A stretch of DNA of 64,000 nucleotides from Rhodospirillales bacterium. GTDB lineage: Bacteria > Pseudomonadota > Alphaproteobacteria > Rhodospirillales > WMHbin7. Positions 16,414 to 23,846 of the stretch are shown piece after piece. The first letter of the stretch is position 1; each line of letters opens with the position of its first letter. A program made the position numbers and the translations under genes. The DNA lies in assembly GCA_016214125.1 (NCBI GenBank), contig JACRPC010000030.1:124001-188000 (forward strand). Direction: 5' to 3'. Under the pieces are notes generated by a model. The model made no database searches and was not told the DNA's origin. It was given only the letters and a program-made list of their open reading frames with translations.

Positions 16414-17262
16414 ATGGTCCGCGCCAAGCCCGAAGAGGCGATCAAGGAGCAGGCGGCCAAGCTGGGCGCCTGGGTGGTGGGCATCGCCAGCGCCGAGGCG
16501 ATCAACAAGATCGCCCCCAAGGGCCATCGGCCCGCCGACCTGATGCGCGGCACCAAGAGCGTTGTCGTCGTCGGCACTGGCGTCACCAGCGCCGGCTCCT
16601 GGCGCGCCCCCAGCGCCCGCATCCAGGCCTCGATCGCCTACAACCGCACCCTCAACATCGTCATCGCCCAGCAGTTGGTGCCCTTCATCGAAAAGAATTT
16701 CGGCCATGCGGCGATGCTCTGCCCGCCCGGCTCGGCCAATGGCCGCCACCCCTATATCAGCCTGAAGCTCCTGGCCGAGATGGCCGGGCTGGGCACCCGC
16801 TCGATGGCGGCCGGCATTCTGCTCAACCGCCAGCATGGGCTTCTCTATTTCGGCGCCGCGCTGACCACGCTCGAGCTTAAGGCCGACGGCCCGCTCGACG
16901 AGCCGGTCTGCCCGCATCCCTCCTGCGTCAAGCTGTGGGAGAAGAAGGGCGTGCTGCCCTGCCTCGATTCCTGCCCGACCTGCCTGGACGGCGCGCTGGA
17001 AGACGGCGCCATCCAATGGATGGAGTACCGGCAAAGCTATTGCCTGCCCCGGGCCCAGACCTCGGCCATGGCCTCGTTCCAGAAGCTGATCCTAGAAGCG
17101 ATGAACGAGCCCGATCCGCAAAAGCGCAAGATGATCGTCTATGGCAATCATTTCTCGCGCGCCGTGGCTTCGCTCGGCTATTCGGCCGAACTGGTCGGCC
17201 AATGTTTCGAATGCATGCGCAAATGCCCGGTCGATATGGCGGCGCGGGCGAGGCTCGCATGA
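16414..17262 (+). CDS. 4Fe-4S protein resembling epoxyqueuosine reductase
   Basis: 282 residues from ATG 16414, with GGGGAGG (16399-16405) upstream. The C-terminus has QCFECMRKCP, half of a ferredoxin-type cluster site, and the middle has more cysteines (VCPHPSC, then PCLDSCPTC). The N-terminal half resembles the QueG-like domain that binds a corrinoid in epoxyqueuosine and dehalogenase-type reductases. A true QueG has two full 4Fe-4S motifs and is longer, so this is a shorter relative whose reaction is unknown. The gene is divergent from the aminotransferase, and a 102-residue protein follows 22 bp later. Confidence 0.65.
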   Translation: MVRAKPEEAIKEQAAKLGAWVVGIASAEAINKIAPKGHRPADLMRGTKSVVVVGTGVTSAGSWRAPSARIQASIAYNRTLNIVIAQQLVPFIEKNFGHAAMLCPPGSANGRHPYISLKLLAEMAGLGTRSMAAGILLNRQHGLLYFGAALTTLELKADGPLDEPVCPHPSCVKLWEKKGVLPCLDSCPTCLDGALEDGAIQWMEYRQSYCLPRAQTSAMASFQKLILEAMNEPDPQKRKMIVYGNHFSRAVASLGYSAELVGQCFECMRKCPVDMAARARLA

Positions 17263-17284
17263 TCCCTTCCACGAGGTGCGCCCG

Positions 17285-17593
17285 ATGAGCGGATTCCTCT
17301 CGCCCAAGCTTTACGAAAAACTGAAGGCCGATGTTCTAAGGCTCACCAACGCCACCCAGCGGACCGAACGGGGCAAGCCGCATCGCGGCCATACCGACCT
17401 CGAGATCGCCAAGCGCTTCGGCATCAGCGAAAAGCAGGCCGCCGACATCCGCACCATCGCCGAGTTGGAGGCCATCGACACCAGCCGCTTCCTCGAGGCC
17501 GACGACTGGAAGCAAGAAAGGCTCGAGCGCAAGAAGGTGGGAGGACCGGGCGGTGCGGCAAAAAAAACCGCCAAGCGGCCCGGCAAGGGTTAG
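17285..17593 (+). CDS. Small protein with HTH-like core and basic tail
   Basis: 102 residues from ATG 17285. The middle (HTDLEIAKRFGISEKQAADI) reads like a helix-turn-helix; the end is rich in Lys, Arg and Gly (AAKKTAKRPGKG). No family recognised. It starts 22 bp after the Fe-S protein gene and is probably co-expressed. It could bind nucleic acid, by composition only. An upstream in-frame ATG at 17141 lies within the Fe-S gene and is not preferred. Confidence 0.6.
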   Translation: MSGFLSPKLYEKLKADVLRLTNATQRTERGKPHRGHTDLEIAKRFGISEKQAADIRTIAELEAIDTSRFLEADDWKQERLERKKVGGPGGAAKKTAKRPGKG

Positions 17594-17607
17594 AGGAAAT
17601 TCGTATA

Positions 17608-17653
17608 CTGTCACCGATTTACCTGTCACCGATTTACGCTGTCGCCGATTTAC
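17608..17653 (+). repeat. 15-bp tandem repeat, three copies
   Basis: CTGTCACCGATTTAC at 17608-17622 and again at 17623-17637; after one extra base, CTGTCGCCGATTTAC (one change) at 17639-17653. Immediately downstream of the 102-residue protein gene. Confidence 0.9.
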
Positions 17654-17680
17654 GGCCGCCTCGGGCTATAGGGACAAACC

Positions 17681-17742
17681 AACCACCAAGACACGAAGGC
17701 ACAAAGATCACCGATTCTTCGTGTCTTGGTGCCTTGGTGGTT
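17681..17742. repeat. Large hairpin-type intergenic repeat
   Basis: The ends AACCACCAAG (17681-17690) and CTTGGTGGTT (17733-17742) are perfect inverted copies. Inside, CCAAGACACGAAG on the left is answered by CTTCGTGTCTTGG on the right. The sequence looks like a widespread bacterial intergenic repeat built on the words ACCACCAAGACACGAAGG. It could fold into a long stem in RNA. Confidence 0.8.
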
Positions 17743-17883
17743 CGCCTTCTTCAAACATCATCGGCGTTGGTTCGGAGTTTTGGCGGGCGGCGGGAAACGT
17801 CGCAAGGTGCGGCCCGCATGCTTCGAGACGGCCGCCCAAGGGCGGCCTCCTCAGCACGAGGCAATCATGAACCTCACCCCGAG

Positions 17884-17931
17884 GAGGACCGAAGGTCCGT
17901 CACGAGGGGTGGGGAGGACCGCAGGTCCGTC
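17884..17931. repeat. Two copies of an 18-bp palindromic unit
   Basis: GAGGACCGAAGGTCCGTC (17884-17901) and GAGGACCGCAGGTCCGTC (17914-17931), one change. Each holds the palindrome GGACC/GGTCC. Confidence 0.85.
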
Positions 17932-17947
17932 GTGAAGACCGCGACCC

Positions 17948-18044
17948 GTTGATCCGTGTGGTTCCGTGTTGATCCGTGTCGATCATCGGGGCGGAAGGCG
18001 ATCAACGACACGGATGGACACAGATGGACACGAATGAACACAGG
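17948..18044. repeat. Short tandem units of the GTGTCCATCCGTGTC type
   Basis: GTTGATCCGTGT occurs at 17948-17959 and 17968-17979. Then 10-bp units follow: GACACGGATG (18007), GACACAGATG (18017), GACACGAATG (18027) and a partial AACACAGG (18037). The second group is nearly the reverse complement of the first in motif (CCGTGT with ACACGG), so the two can pair. It resembles a repeat seen between genes in many genomes. Confidence 0.75.
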
Positions 18045-18070
18045 CAGGCCGGTCAACGCTCTTGGCGCTC

Positions 18071-18553
18071 CTATTCCACGAGGGTCTGGGCTTGGCGCAT
18101 CGTTGTCAGGGTTTTCTCGTCGCGGACTCGGGGGATGAGTAGTGGATCGGCGCTTCCCTTCATCTTTATCGTCGCTACCTTTAGGTCTTTGGCCGCAAAA
18201 TAATCGCCCACCGCCCGGGCGCGCTTTGTGCTGAGGATCAATCTTTCCGAGGTCGTTGGGGCCTCGGCATCGTCGGCGAAGGCGATAATCGCGATCGTGA
18301 TGTTCGGGTATTTGGCGAGAATCGTCGCCTGGCGATCGAGCGTTGCCTTGCTTTCGGCCGAGAGGGCGGCCGAAAGGGATTCGAAGAAGACGCGACGATC
18401 CGCATCGGGAATCGGATTGACCGGGCGGGTGAAACAGGGAAGGGAAAAATCGATGCCGTCCTTGGCCGGTGGGGCCGGGCAATCCTTTGCGTGTAGCGGG
18501 AAGCTGCCGGCAAGAGTGAAAAAGGCGATGGCAAAAGGGATCGAAAAGCGCAC
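18071..18553 (-). CDS. Exported single-domain OmpA-like protein
   Basis: 160 residues from a GTG at 18553, chosen because it gives a clean signal peptide (VRFSIPFAIAFFTLAG, cleavage about LHA-KD) and has GAGG ten bases upstream. The mature part has an OmpA C-terminal-like pattern: LDRQATILAKYPNITIAII, then TSERLILSTKRARAVGDYF. The usual GHTD-x-G loop reads AFADDAEAP, so peptidoglycan binding is uncertain. There is no barrel. It would be periplasmic. It ends within 60 bp of the repeat cluster. Orphan gene. Confidence 0.65.
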   Translation of the reverse strand: MRFSIPFAIAFFTLAGSFPLHAKDCPAPPAKDGIDFSLPCFTRPVNPIPDADRRVFFESLSAALSAESKATLDRQATILAKYPNITIAIIAFADDAEAPTTSERLILSTKRARAVGDYFAAKDLKVATIKMKGSADPLLIPRVRDEKTLTTMRQAQTLVE

Positions 18554-18853
18554 TGACAAGACCTCGGGGGCTCGGTCATTTAACCACATGCTACCGCTGG
18601 GCGAGATTTGCTGCAAGGGGTGGCGGATATTACCGTTGAGTACGCCGAGAGCGCGGAAGAAGGGGCCGCGGGACGAGGCGCGGCCAGTGGGCGTAAAACG
18701 CCGGGGCGGTAAAGGATCGCCCGGTTCTTCCGTGTCGTTTCATATACATCCGTGTTTGAAAAAGCCGATCTTCATAATTGACACCAGCGCAGCCCCTTGC
18801 CCAATTTGAACCCGCTACCTAACATGGTTACATACCAACCGGAGCGTGTACCC

Positions 18854-19504
18854 ATGGCCGTCCTTCTTCACGATTGCCCGCATTGCGGCGGCGGAAAAAT
18901 GACCTTCCAGATAATCGCCCAGAACATGTGGAAAAATGATAGGGGAATGACCTATTGGGATGTGATGGCAGTTTGCGCTAACTGCCAACGCGCCATCTTG
19001 GCCTTTCTGGATGGGTATTCCCTCCAACCGGGATTCGTGGAGCCAAAGAGCGCCACCAATCCGCTAAAAGACGGCATGTATTTCTTGGCCGGGGTCGAAC
19101 CTAAACCGCCGCCACTCGATGCGCCGGAATACACGCCTGAAAACATCGCTAGCCCCTTTCGCCAAGCGATGGACAATTTTCACCGTGGAAATTGGGACGC
19201 TTGCGGCATGGCGGGGCGCAAGGCGCTCGACCTTGCCACCAAGCATCTTGACCAATCTTTAGCTGACACAAAACTTGTCGGGCGCATTGATGCGCTCGCT
19301 GAGGCTCACCGAATCACACCCGACCTAAAGGAATGGGCGCACGAGGTGCGTAGGCTCGGAAATGATGCTGCCCATGAAGACGATCCGTTTAGTAAAGACG
19401 ACGCCGAGGCGTTGATCAAGTTCACGCGAACCTTTTTGGAATATGCCTTTACTTTGCCCGGCAGTTTAGCCAAACGCCGAGCAGAAAAAGCGAAGACGGA
19501 TTAG
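18854..19504 (+). CDS. DUF4145-domain protein with zinc-ribbon start
   Basis: 216 residues from ATG 18854 (GGAG nine bases upstream); in-frame starts at 18797 and 18824 lack a site. The N-terminus has a CPHCGGG...CANCQ zinc-ribbon pair (about residues 8 and 42). The C-terminal half is DUF4145 with its WAHEVRRLGNDAAHEDD signature. DUF4145 proteins are of unknown function; some lie beside restriction or other defence genes. Here the neighbours are repeats and housekeeping genes. Base composition is less GC-rich than flanking genes, which suggests transfer. A TTGACA at 18778 has no good -10 partner. Confidence 0.8.
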   Translation: MAVLLHDCPHCGGGKMTFQIIAQNMWKNDRGMTYWDVMAVCANCQRAILAFLDGYSLQPGFVEPKSATNPLKDGMYFLAGVEPKPPPLDAPEYTPENIASPFRQAMDNFHRGNWDACGMAGRKALDLATKHLDQSLADTKLVGRIDALAEAHRITPDLKEWAHEVRRLGNDAAHEDDPFSKDDAEALIKFTRTFLEYAFTLPGSLAKRRAEKAKTD

Positions 19505-19578
19505 ATGGCATCACCGCGCCCGAAGAAAATTTGCAATAATGGAAACATATAATTACGGCGACAAGAAGAGCATTTTTC

Positions 19579-19962
19579 CTACCTTCTCTCCGGCTCGCGG
19601 CTTTTGCCGGCCTCGGTCAATTCGGCCAGATAGCCGGCCCAGCGTTCGCTCTGCTCGTCGCCCAGCTCGTAGAGGTAGTCCCAGGTGTACAGGCCGGAAT
19701 CGTGCAAATCGTCGAAGACCAGCCGGACCGCGTAATTGCCCACCGGCTCGACTTCGAGAATGCCGACATGGGCGCGGCCATGAACGAGCTGGCGCTGTTC
19801 GGGCGCGTGGCCCTGCACCTCGGCCGAGGGGCTCATGACCCGCAGATATTCGGCCGGCAGCGCAAAGGCCCGGCCGTCTTCGAAGGTGACGGCCAAGATC
19901 TTCTCCGCCCGCTTGAGGCGGATTTCGCTGGGCGCGTGTTTCTGGGCGTAGGTGCCGCTCAT
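19579..19962 (-). CDS. DUF971 family protein
   Basis: 127 residues. The DUF971 signature is visible as [23 protein letters not shown] and, later, [18 protein letters not shown] and a C-terminal WDYLYELG. The domain is shared with the N-terminus of gamma-butyrobetaine hydroxylase, where it binds zinc, and is often linked with Fe-S assembly genes. Its own role is not settled. ATG at 19962 overlaps the stop of the Trm112-like gene by four bases, so the two genes are coupled. Confidence 0.85.
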   Translation of the reverse strand: MSGTYAQKHAPSEIRLKRAEKILAVTFEDGRAFALPAEYLRVMSPSAEVQGHAPEQRQLVHGRAHVGILEVEPVGNYAVRLVFDDLHDSGLYTWDYLYELGDEQSERWAGYLAELTEAGKSREPERR

Positions 19963-20165
19963 GGCTTGGCGTCGGTCGGCCTTGCTTCGTCGACCAGCAT
20001 GATCGGGATGCCGTCGCGGATCGGATAGGCCAGCCCGGCCTTGTCGCTGATCAGCTCCTGCGCCGCCGCGTCGTAGCGCAACGGCCCCTTGGTGAGCGGG
20101 CAGACCAGGATTTCCAGCAGCTTGGGATCGACGGTCTTGCGTTCGGAGGTTGGGGCTTCGCTCAT
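19959..20165 (-). CDS. Trm112-like / UPF0434 (YcaR) small protein
   Basis: 68 residues: [20 protein letters not shown], then [19 protein letters not shown]. This is the short Trm112/UPF0434 zinc-ribbon type, though only one cysteine remains, so metal binding is doubtful. Trm112 in other domains activates methyltransferases; the bacterial short form has no proved role. The gene lies between the co-chaperone gene (13 bp upstream) and DUF971 (4-base overlap), all on one strand, so this is a three-gene operon. Confidence 0.88.
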   Translation of the reverse strand: MSEAPTSERKTVDPKLLEILVCPLTKGPLRYDAAAQELISDKAGLAYPIRDGIPIMLVDEARPTDAKP

Positions 20166-20178
20166 GACGATCGCTCCC

Positions 20179-21138
20179 TTAGGAGAAAAGGATCGAGGAC
20201 AGGCGCTTGCGCGCCTCGATGGTGAGTGGGTCGGTGGGGCCGAAGGCCTCGAACAGCTTGACGAGCTGCTGGCGCGCCGCCTGCTCGTTCCAAGCGCGGT
20301 TGCGCCTGACCAGCTCCAACAGTTCGTCGACGGCGGCTTCGCGTTCGCCGGTGCCGTAATAGGCCATCGCCAGATCGAAGCGGGCCTGATGGTCGTTGGC
20401 GTCCAAGGCCAGCCGCTTGCGCAATTCGGCGGTCTGGCCGGCGGCGCCGGCCGAGGCCTTGGCCAAATCGATGGCGCTTTTCACCTGCAGAATGGCCGGG
20501 TGGTTGGTCAGCTTGGGCGGCACCTGGGCCAGCACCTGCTCGGCGCGCTCCTGATCGCCCACCGCCAGATAGCAGCGCGCCACGCCGCCCAAGGCAGGGC
20601 CGTTCTCGGGATCGAGCTTCAAGATTTCCGCGAAAAGCTGGCTGGCCGCCGCCGCGTCGCCCTGGGCCAACAGGGCGTCGGCCTCGGCCAGCACGTCCTC
20701 GATGCCGGGGCCGGCGTCGGCCCCGCCCATCAGGCGGCCGATGAAGGCCTTGATCTGGCTTTCCGGTTGGGCGCCGACGAAGGCGTCGACCGGACGGCCG
20801 CCGGCAAAGGCGTAGACGGTGGGCACCGACTGGATGCGCAATTGCGCCGCCAGATCCTGGTTGCGGTCGATGTCGATCTTGACCAGGCGGACCTTGCCGT
20901 TGGCCTGGCGGACCAGCTTTTCCAACAACGGGCCGAGCTGCTTGCAGGGTCCGCACCAGGTGGCCCAGAAATCGACGATCACCGGCACCTTCTTCGAGGC
21001 CTCGATGACGTCGGCCATGAAGGTTGCGGCGGTAACGTCCTTGATCACATCGCCCGCCGGGCCGGCCCCGCCGCCCATGCCCGGTGCGCCGGCTCCGGCC
21101 CTAGCGCCGCCGCCGCCTTGATTGATGATGAACTCCAT
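20179..21138 (-). CDS. Thioredoxin-TPR protein of the CnoX (YbbN) type
   Basis: 319 residues from ATG 21138 ([11 protein letters not shown]). A glycine-rich leader of about 30 residues is followed by a thioredoxin domain with an intact active site, [16 protein letters not shown], and the cis-Pro turn SVPTVYAF. The C-terminal ~190 residues are TPR-like helices. CnoX is a holdase and redox protector that hands clients to chaperones. E. coli CnoX has lost one active cysteine; this one keeps CGPC, as in Caulobacter-type members, so it may reduce disulfides. Start of the operon with Trm112-like and DUF971 genes. Confidence 0.85.
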   Translation of the reverse strand: MEFIINQGGGGARAGAGAPGMGGGAGPAGDVIKDVTAATFMADVIEASKKVPVIVDFWATWCGPCKQLGPLLEKLVRQANGKVRLVKIDIDRNQDLAAQLRIQSVPTVYAFAGGRPVDAFVGAQPESQIKAFIGRLMGGADAGPGIEDVLAEADALLAQGDAAAASQLFAEILKLDPENGPALGGVARCYLAVGDQERAEQVLAQVPPKLTNHPAILQVKSAIDLAKASAGAAGQTAELRKRLALDANDHQARFDLAMAYYGTGEREAAVDELLELVRRNRAWNEQAARQQLVKLFEAFGPTDPLTIEARKRLSSILFS

Positions 21139-21294
21139 GACCCTTCCGGCCCCCTGGCTATCCGTCCTGGCCCCATAGATGGAGAAAGCCGGCCGATCTG
21201 GCAAGGGCTTACCACGGGCCGGGGGTTAAAAGCCGCTTGCAAAGCCGTCTCGGTTTCGTATTATCCCGCCTCCGGCCCGACCGGGCCGTTGGAC

Positions 21295-21369
21295 GCGGGC
21301 GTAGCTCAGGGGTAGAGCACAACCTTGCCAAGGTTGGGGTCGAGGGTTCGAATCCCTTCGCCCGCTCCA
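21295..21369 (+). tRNA. tRNA-Gly (anticodon GCC)
   Basis: A cloverleaf can be drawn by hand: acceptor arms GCGGGCG (21295-21301) and CGCCCGC (21359-21365), D arm GCTC...GAGC, anticodon stem around CTTGCCAAG with GCC at 21327-21329, and T arm GAGGGTTCGAATCCCTT. CCA is encoded (21367-21369). It decodes GGC and GGT. Confidence 0.97.
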
Positions 21370-21385
21370 AATTTCAGACTGTCAT

Positions 21386-21411
21386 AAAGCCGCGTAACGA
21401 CGCGGCTTTTT
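21386..21411 (+). terminator. Intrinsic terminator after tRNA-Gly
   Basis: Stem AAAGCCGCGT (21386-21395) with ACGCGGCTTT (21400-21409), 4-nt loop AACG, followed by more T. It lies 17 bp after the tRNA 3' end and fits a single-gene tRNA transcript. Confidence 0.9.
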
Positions 21412-21584
21412 GCGCTTTCCGGGGTGGCGCTTTGGACCGAAATCGCCCCCCAAGCCGGCGCGCCGACCGCCCGGTTCCTTGCCGATCCCCGGTGCAACGC
21501 GTTTGGGACGCTAATAGGGTTCGGCTTGACAGGGTTTCGCAAAGGAAGGAAAGCTGCGAGAACGCGGATTGCAAGGGGTCGCCC

Positions 21585-23228
21585 ATGCCCACACGACGCA
21601 AATTCCTGCTCTCGGTCGCCTCGACCGGTGCCGCGGCACTGGGCACGATCTTCACCTCGCCCCTCAAAGCCGCCACCGCCACCGCGCGCGCCAGCGCCGA
21701 CGCGAACCGGTCGGAGGCACAAGGCCTTGTGCATCTTCTTCCCACGGTCAATCACGAACGATTCCTCATCAAGGCATCCTTCCGCCACCCCTTGACCAAC
21801 GCCCCCGTGCTGCGGATCGGAAGGAATGGGAAGGTTCGCGGCCTGCGCACCGATGGCGCCGGCGAATGTTGGCAGTTCGACGCGACGGGCTTGCGACCCT
21901 CCACCGCCTATCCGCTTGCGATTGCCAGCGCCGATGGGCACGCCCTTGGCGACCCTTGGACCTTGCGGACCTTTCCGGCGCCCGACGATCGACCGCAGAC
22001 GTTGCGGGTGCTGATTTACACCTGCGCCGGAGGGCATGACGCGATTCCGATGGTCAACGGCAAGACGGCCTTCTTGCCCCTGGCCGTGCGCCAAAGGCTG
22101 TTGCGTCGGGCCTTGGCCTTCAAACCCGATGCGGTGATCGCCAATGGCGACCATGTCTATTGGGACCTTACCGCGCCCCGGGCGTCTCCCCTGCTTGGCG
22201 CGTCGCCGCAGGCCAAGGACTATGCGGGCGTCTTTGACCCCAAGCAGCCGATCCTCGGCACGGCCAACGAACGATTCCTGAAGCGCGCCGGCGGCGAACA
22301 GATCGCGCCGCTCTACGGCACCCTCTGTCGGTCCACCCCGGTCTTTTTCGTCCAAGACGATCACGATTTCTTCGACAACGACGAAGCCACCGACGAGGTC
22401 GTGACCTTTCCGCCGAAATCTTGGATGACCGCCCTGGCGCGGACCACCCAGCGCCTCTATTACCCGGAATTCCTGCCCGATCCGACCCGGCCGAACGGCC
22501 TTCCCGGAGCCTCGGCGCTCGACCGTCCGCCCGGGGTTTCCGAGTGGTTCGGAACCTTGCGCTATGGCAAGCTCGCCGAATTTCTCCTCTATTCCGTGCG
22601 CCCGACCACCACCCTTGCCGGGCCGAGCGCCGTATTCCTCGATCCCGAAGTCGAGACCTGGTTGAAGGCACGAATGGCCGCCCAGGACACCGCGCATCTG
22701 ATCAACGTCCCCTCCAATCCGCCGGGATGGAGCGCCGGAAAATGGGGCGAATGGTATCCCGACGTCTTGGGGCCCGACGGCAAGCTCACGACCGCGAAGC
22801 CGAAACCCTATTGGCAGACCGGTTGGCTCAAGCAGCATGATCGCCTGATGGAAGCGGCCTCGGCCATGTCCGGGCGCGTTCCGCTGTTCGTGAGCGGCGA
22901 TCTGCACGCCCTGGCCGAAGGCCGCATGCTGCGCACCGGCGCCATCGATCTGGGCAAGAATCCGGTCGTTGTCGTGCTTTCGGGGTCGATGGGAACCGGC
23001 GATCAGGGTTGGCCCTCGAGCTTCAGGGGGATCGGGGCCATGCCCTCGGTTCATCTCGACCTTCAAGAAGACCTGAAGCCCCTCGAGGAGAACGGGTTCA
23101 TCATCGCCGATCTGACGCCGGACAAAATCGTTCTTCGCTATTTCCGCTGGAATGTGCGCCGCGATTCGGTTGAATCCCTTGATACGCTCGAGCCGTTCCG
23201 CCGCACCGAATTGGCGCGTCCGGGGTAA
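21585..23228 (+). CDS. PhoD-like metallophosphatase with Tat signal
   Basis: 547 residues from ATG 21585 with AAGGGG upstream. The N-terminus is a twin-arginine signal (TRRKFLLSVASTGAAALG). The catalytic part has PhoD-like metal motifs: IANGDHVYWD, then VQDDHDFFDND, and late VSGDLHALAEG. PhoD enzymes are exported, Ca/Fe-dependent phosphodiesterases or alkaline phosphatases that release phosphate. Longer frames on the same strand that begin before the tRNA are not real starts. The gene stands alone, with a MAPEG gene 80 bp downstream. No phosphate-box search was possible. Confidence 0.85.
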   Translation: MPTRRKFLLSVASTGAAALGTIFTSPLKAATATARASADANRSEAQGLVHLLPTVNHERFLIKASFRHPLTNAPVLRIGRNGKVRGLRTDGAGECWQFDATGLRPSTAYPLAIASADGHALGDPWTLRTFPAPDDRPQTLRVLIYTCAGGHDAIPMVNGKTAFLPLAVRQRLLRRALAFKPDAVIANGDHVYWDLTAPRASPLLGASPQAKDYAGVFDPKQPILGTANERFLKRAGGEQIAPLYGTLCRSTPVFFVQDDHDFFDNDEATDEVVTFPPKSWMTALARTTQRLYYPEFLPDPTRPNGLPGASALDRPPGVSEWFGTLRYGKLAEFLLYSVRPTTTLAGPSAVFLDPEVETWLKARMAAQDTAHLINVPSNPPGWSAGKWGEWYPDVLGPDGKLTTAKPKPYWQTGWLKQHDRLMEAASAMSGRVPLFVSGDLHALAEGRMLRTGAIDLGKNPVVVVLSGSMGTGDQGWPSSFRGIGAMPSVHLDLQEDLKPLEENGFIIADLTPDKIVLRYFRWNVRRDSVESLDTLEPFRRTELARPG

Positions 23229-23307
23229 TCGTTTCGCGCCGGGCTCCGAGCGCATCGCGCTCGTCGACGCGCGCCGCCGATCGCCATCGACCGAGGAGGA
23301 TACCGTC

Positions 23308-23700
23308 ATGAAAACCGATCTCGTCTACCTCGCCTACACCGCGATGCTGACCGCCGCCCTTTGGATTCCCTATGTCGTTTGCCAAGTGAAGACCAACGGC
23401 TTTCTGGCGCCGCCCAATTATGTCGATCCGACGCCGCGCCCGGTTCCCTTGTGGGGCAAGCGCGCCGATCGAACCTATCTCAACGCCGTGGAGGTGTTCG
23501 CGCCCTTCGCCGCCCTGGTGCTGGTGGCGCACGTCACCGGCAAATCCAACGAGATGACCGCCTTCTGGTCGGTCAGCTTCTTCTGGCTGCGCGTCATCCA
23601 CGCCGCGGTCTATCTTCTGGCGGTGCCCTATGTGCGGACTCTGGTGTTTACGCTGGGCTTCGTGTCGGTGGCCGGGATTTTCTGGGAAGTGGTCAAGTAG
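23308..23700 (+). CDS. MAPEG family membrane protein
   Basis: 130 residues, four predicted membrane segments (for example LVYLAYTAMLTAALWIPYVV at the start and RTLVFTLGFVSVAGIFW at the end). The loop RADRTYLNAVEVFAPFAALV carries the Arg/Glu/Asn pattern of the MAPEG family (membrane proteins in eicosanoid and glutathione metabolism). Bacterial members are of unsettled function. GAGGAGG site upstream of ATG 23308. Separate from, but on the same strand as, the PhoD-like gene. Confidence 0.85.
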   Translation: MKTDLVYLAYTAMLTAALWIPYVVCQVKTNGFLAPPNYVDPTPRPVPLWGKRADRTYLNAVEVFAPFAALVLVAHVTGKSNEMTAFWSVSFFWLRVIHAAVYLLAVPYVRTLVFTLGFVSVAGIFWEVVK

Positions 23701-23846
23701 CCGCGCCCTTTCGTCCCGCCGGACCGCTTCTAATCAAAAGATATTTTCTTTACAGTGACCGCCTCGACCGGACATCGTGATCCGTGGGCCGCCCTCGTCG
23801 AGGAGAGCCCGCGAAGCGGCCGGGAAATTGGGGGGGCGACGCGCCG

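Larger units (their letters stand above)
17594..18070. other. Gap filled with short dispersed repeats
   Basis: About 480 bp between convergent genes. I see no gene. It holds four different repeat structures in a row, described separately: 15-bp tandem copies, a large hairpin, GGACC/GGTCC palindromic units, and two runs of short units based on GATCCGTGT and GACACGGATG. Confidence 0.75.

Noticed and set aside
17608-17653. Possible CRISPR-like array
   Set aside because: The 15-bp units are in tandem with no spacers, and no cas genes are present.
18778-18806. TTGACA promoter for the DUF4145 gene
   Set aside because: No acceptable -10 box at 16-19 bp; only the -35-like half is convincing.
21237-21584. 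Upstream extension of the PhoD-like gene across the tRNA
   Set aside because: The frame runs through tRNA-Gly and its terminator. The ATG at 21585 gives a proper Tat signal with a ribosome site.
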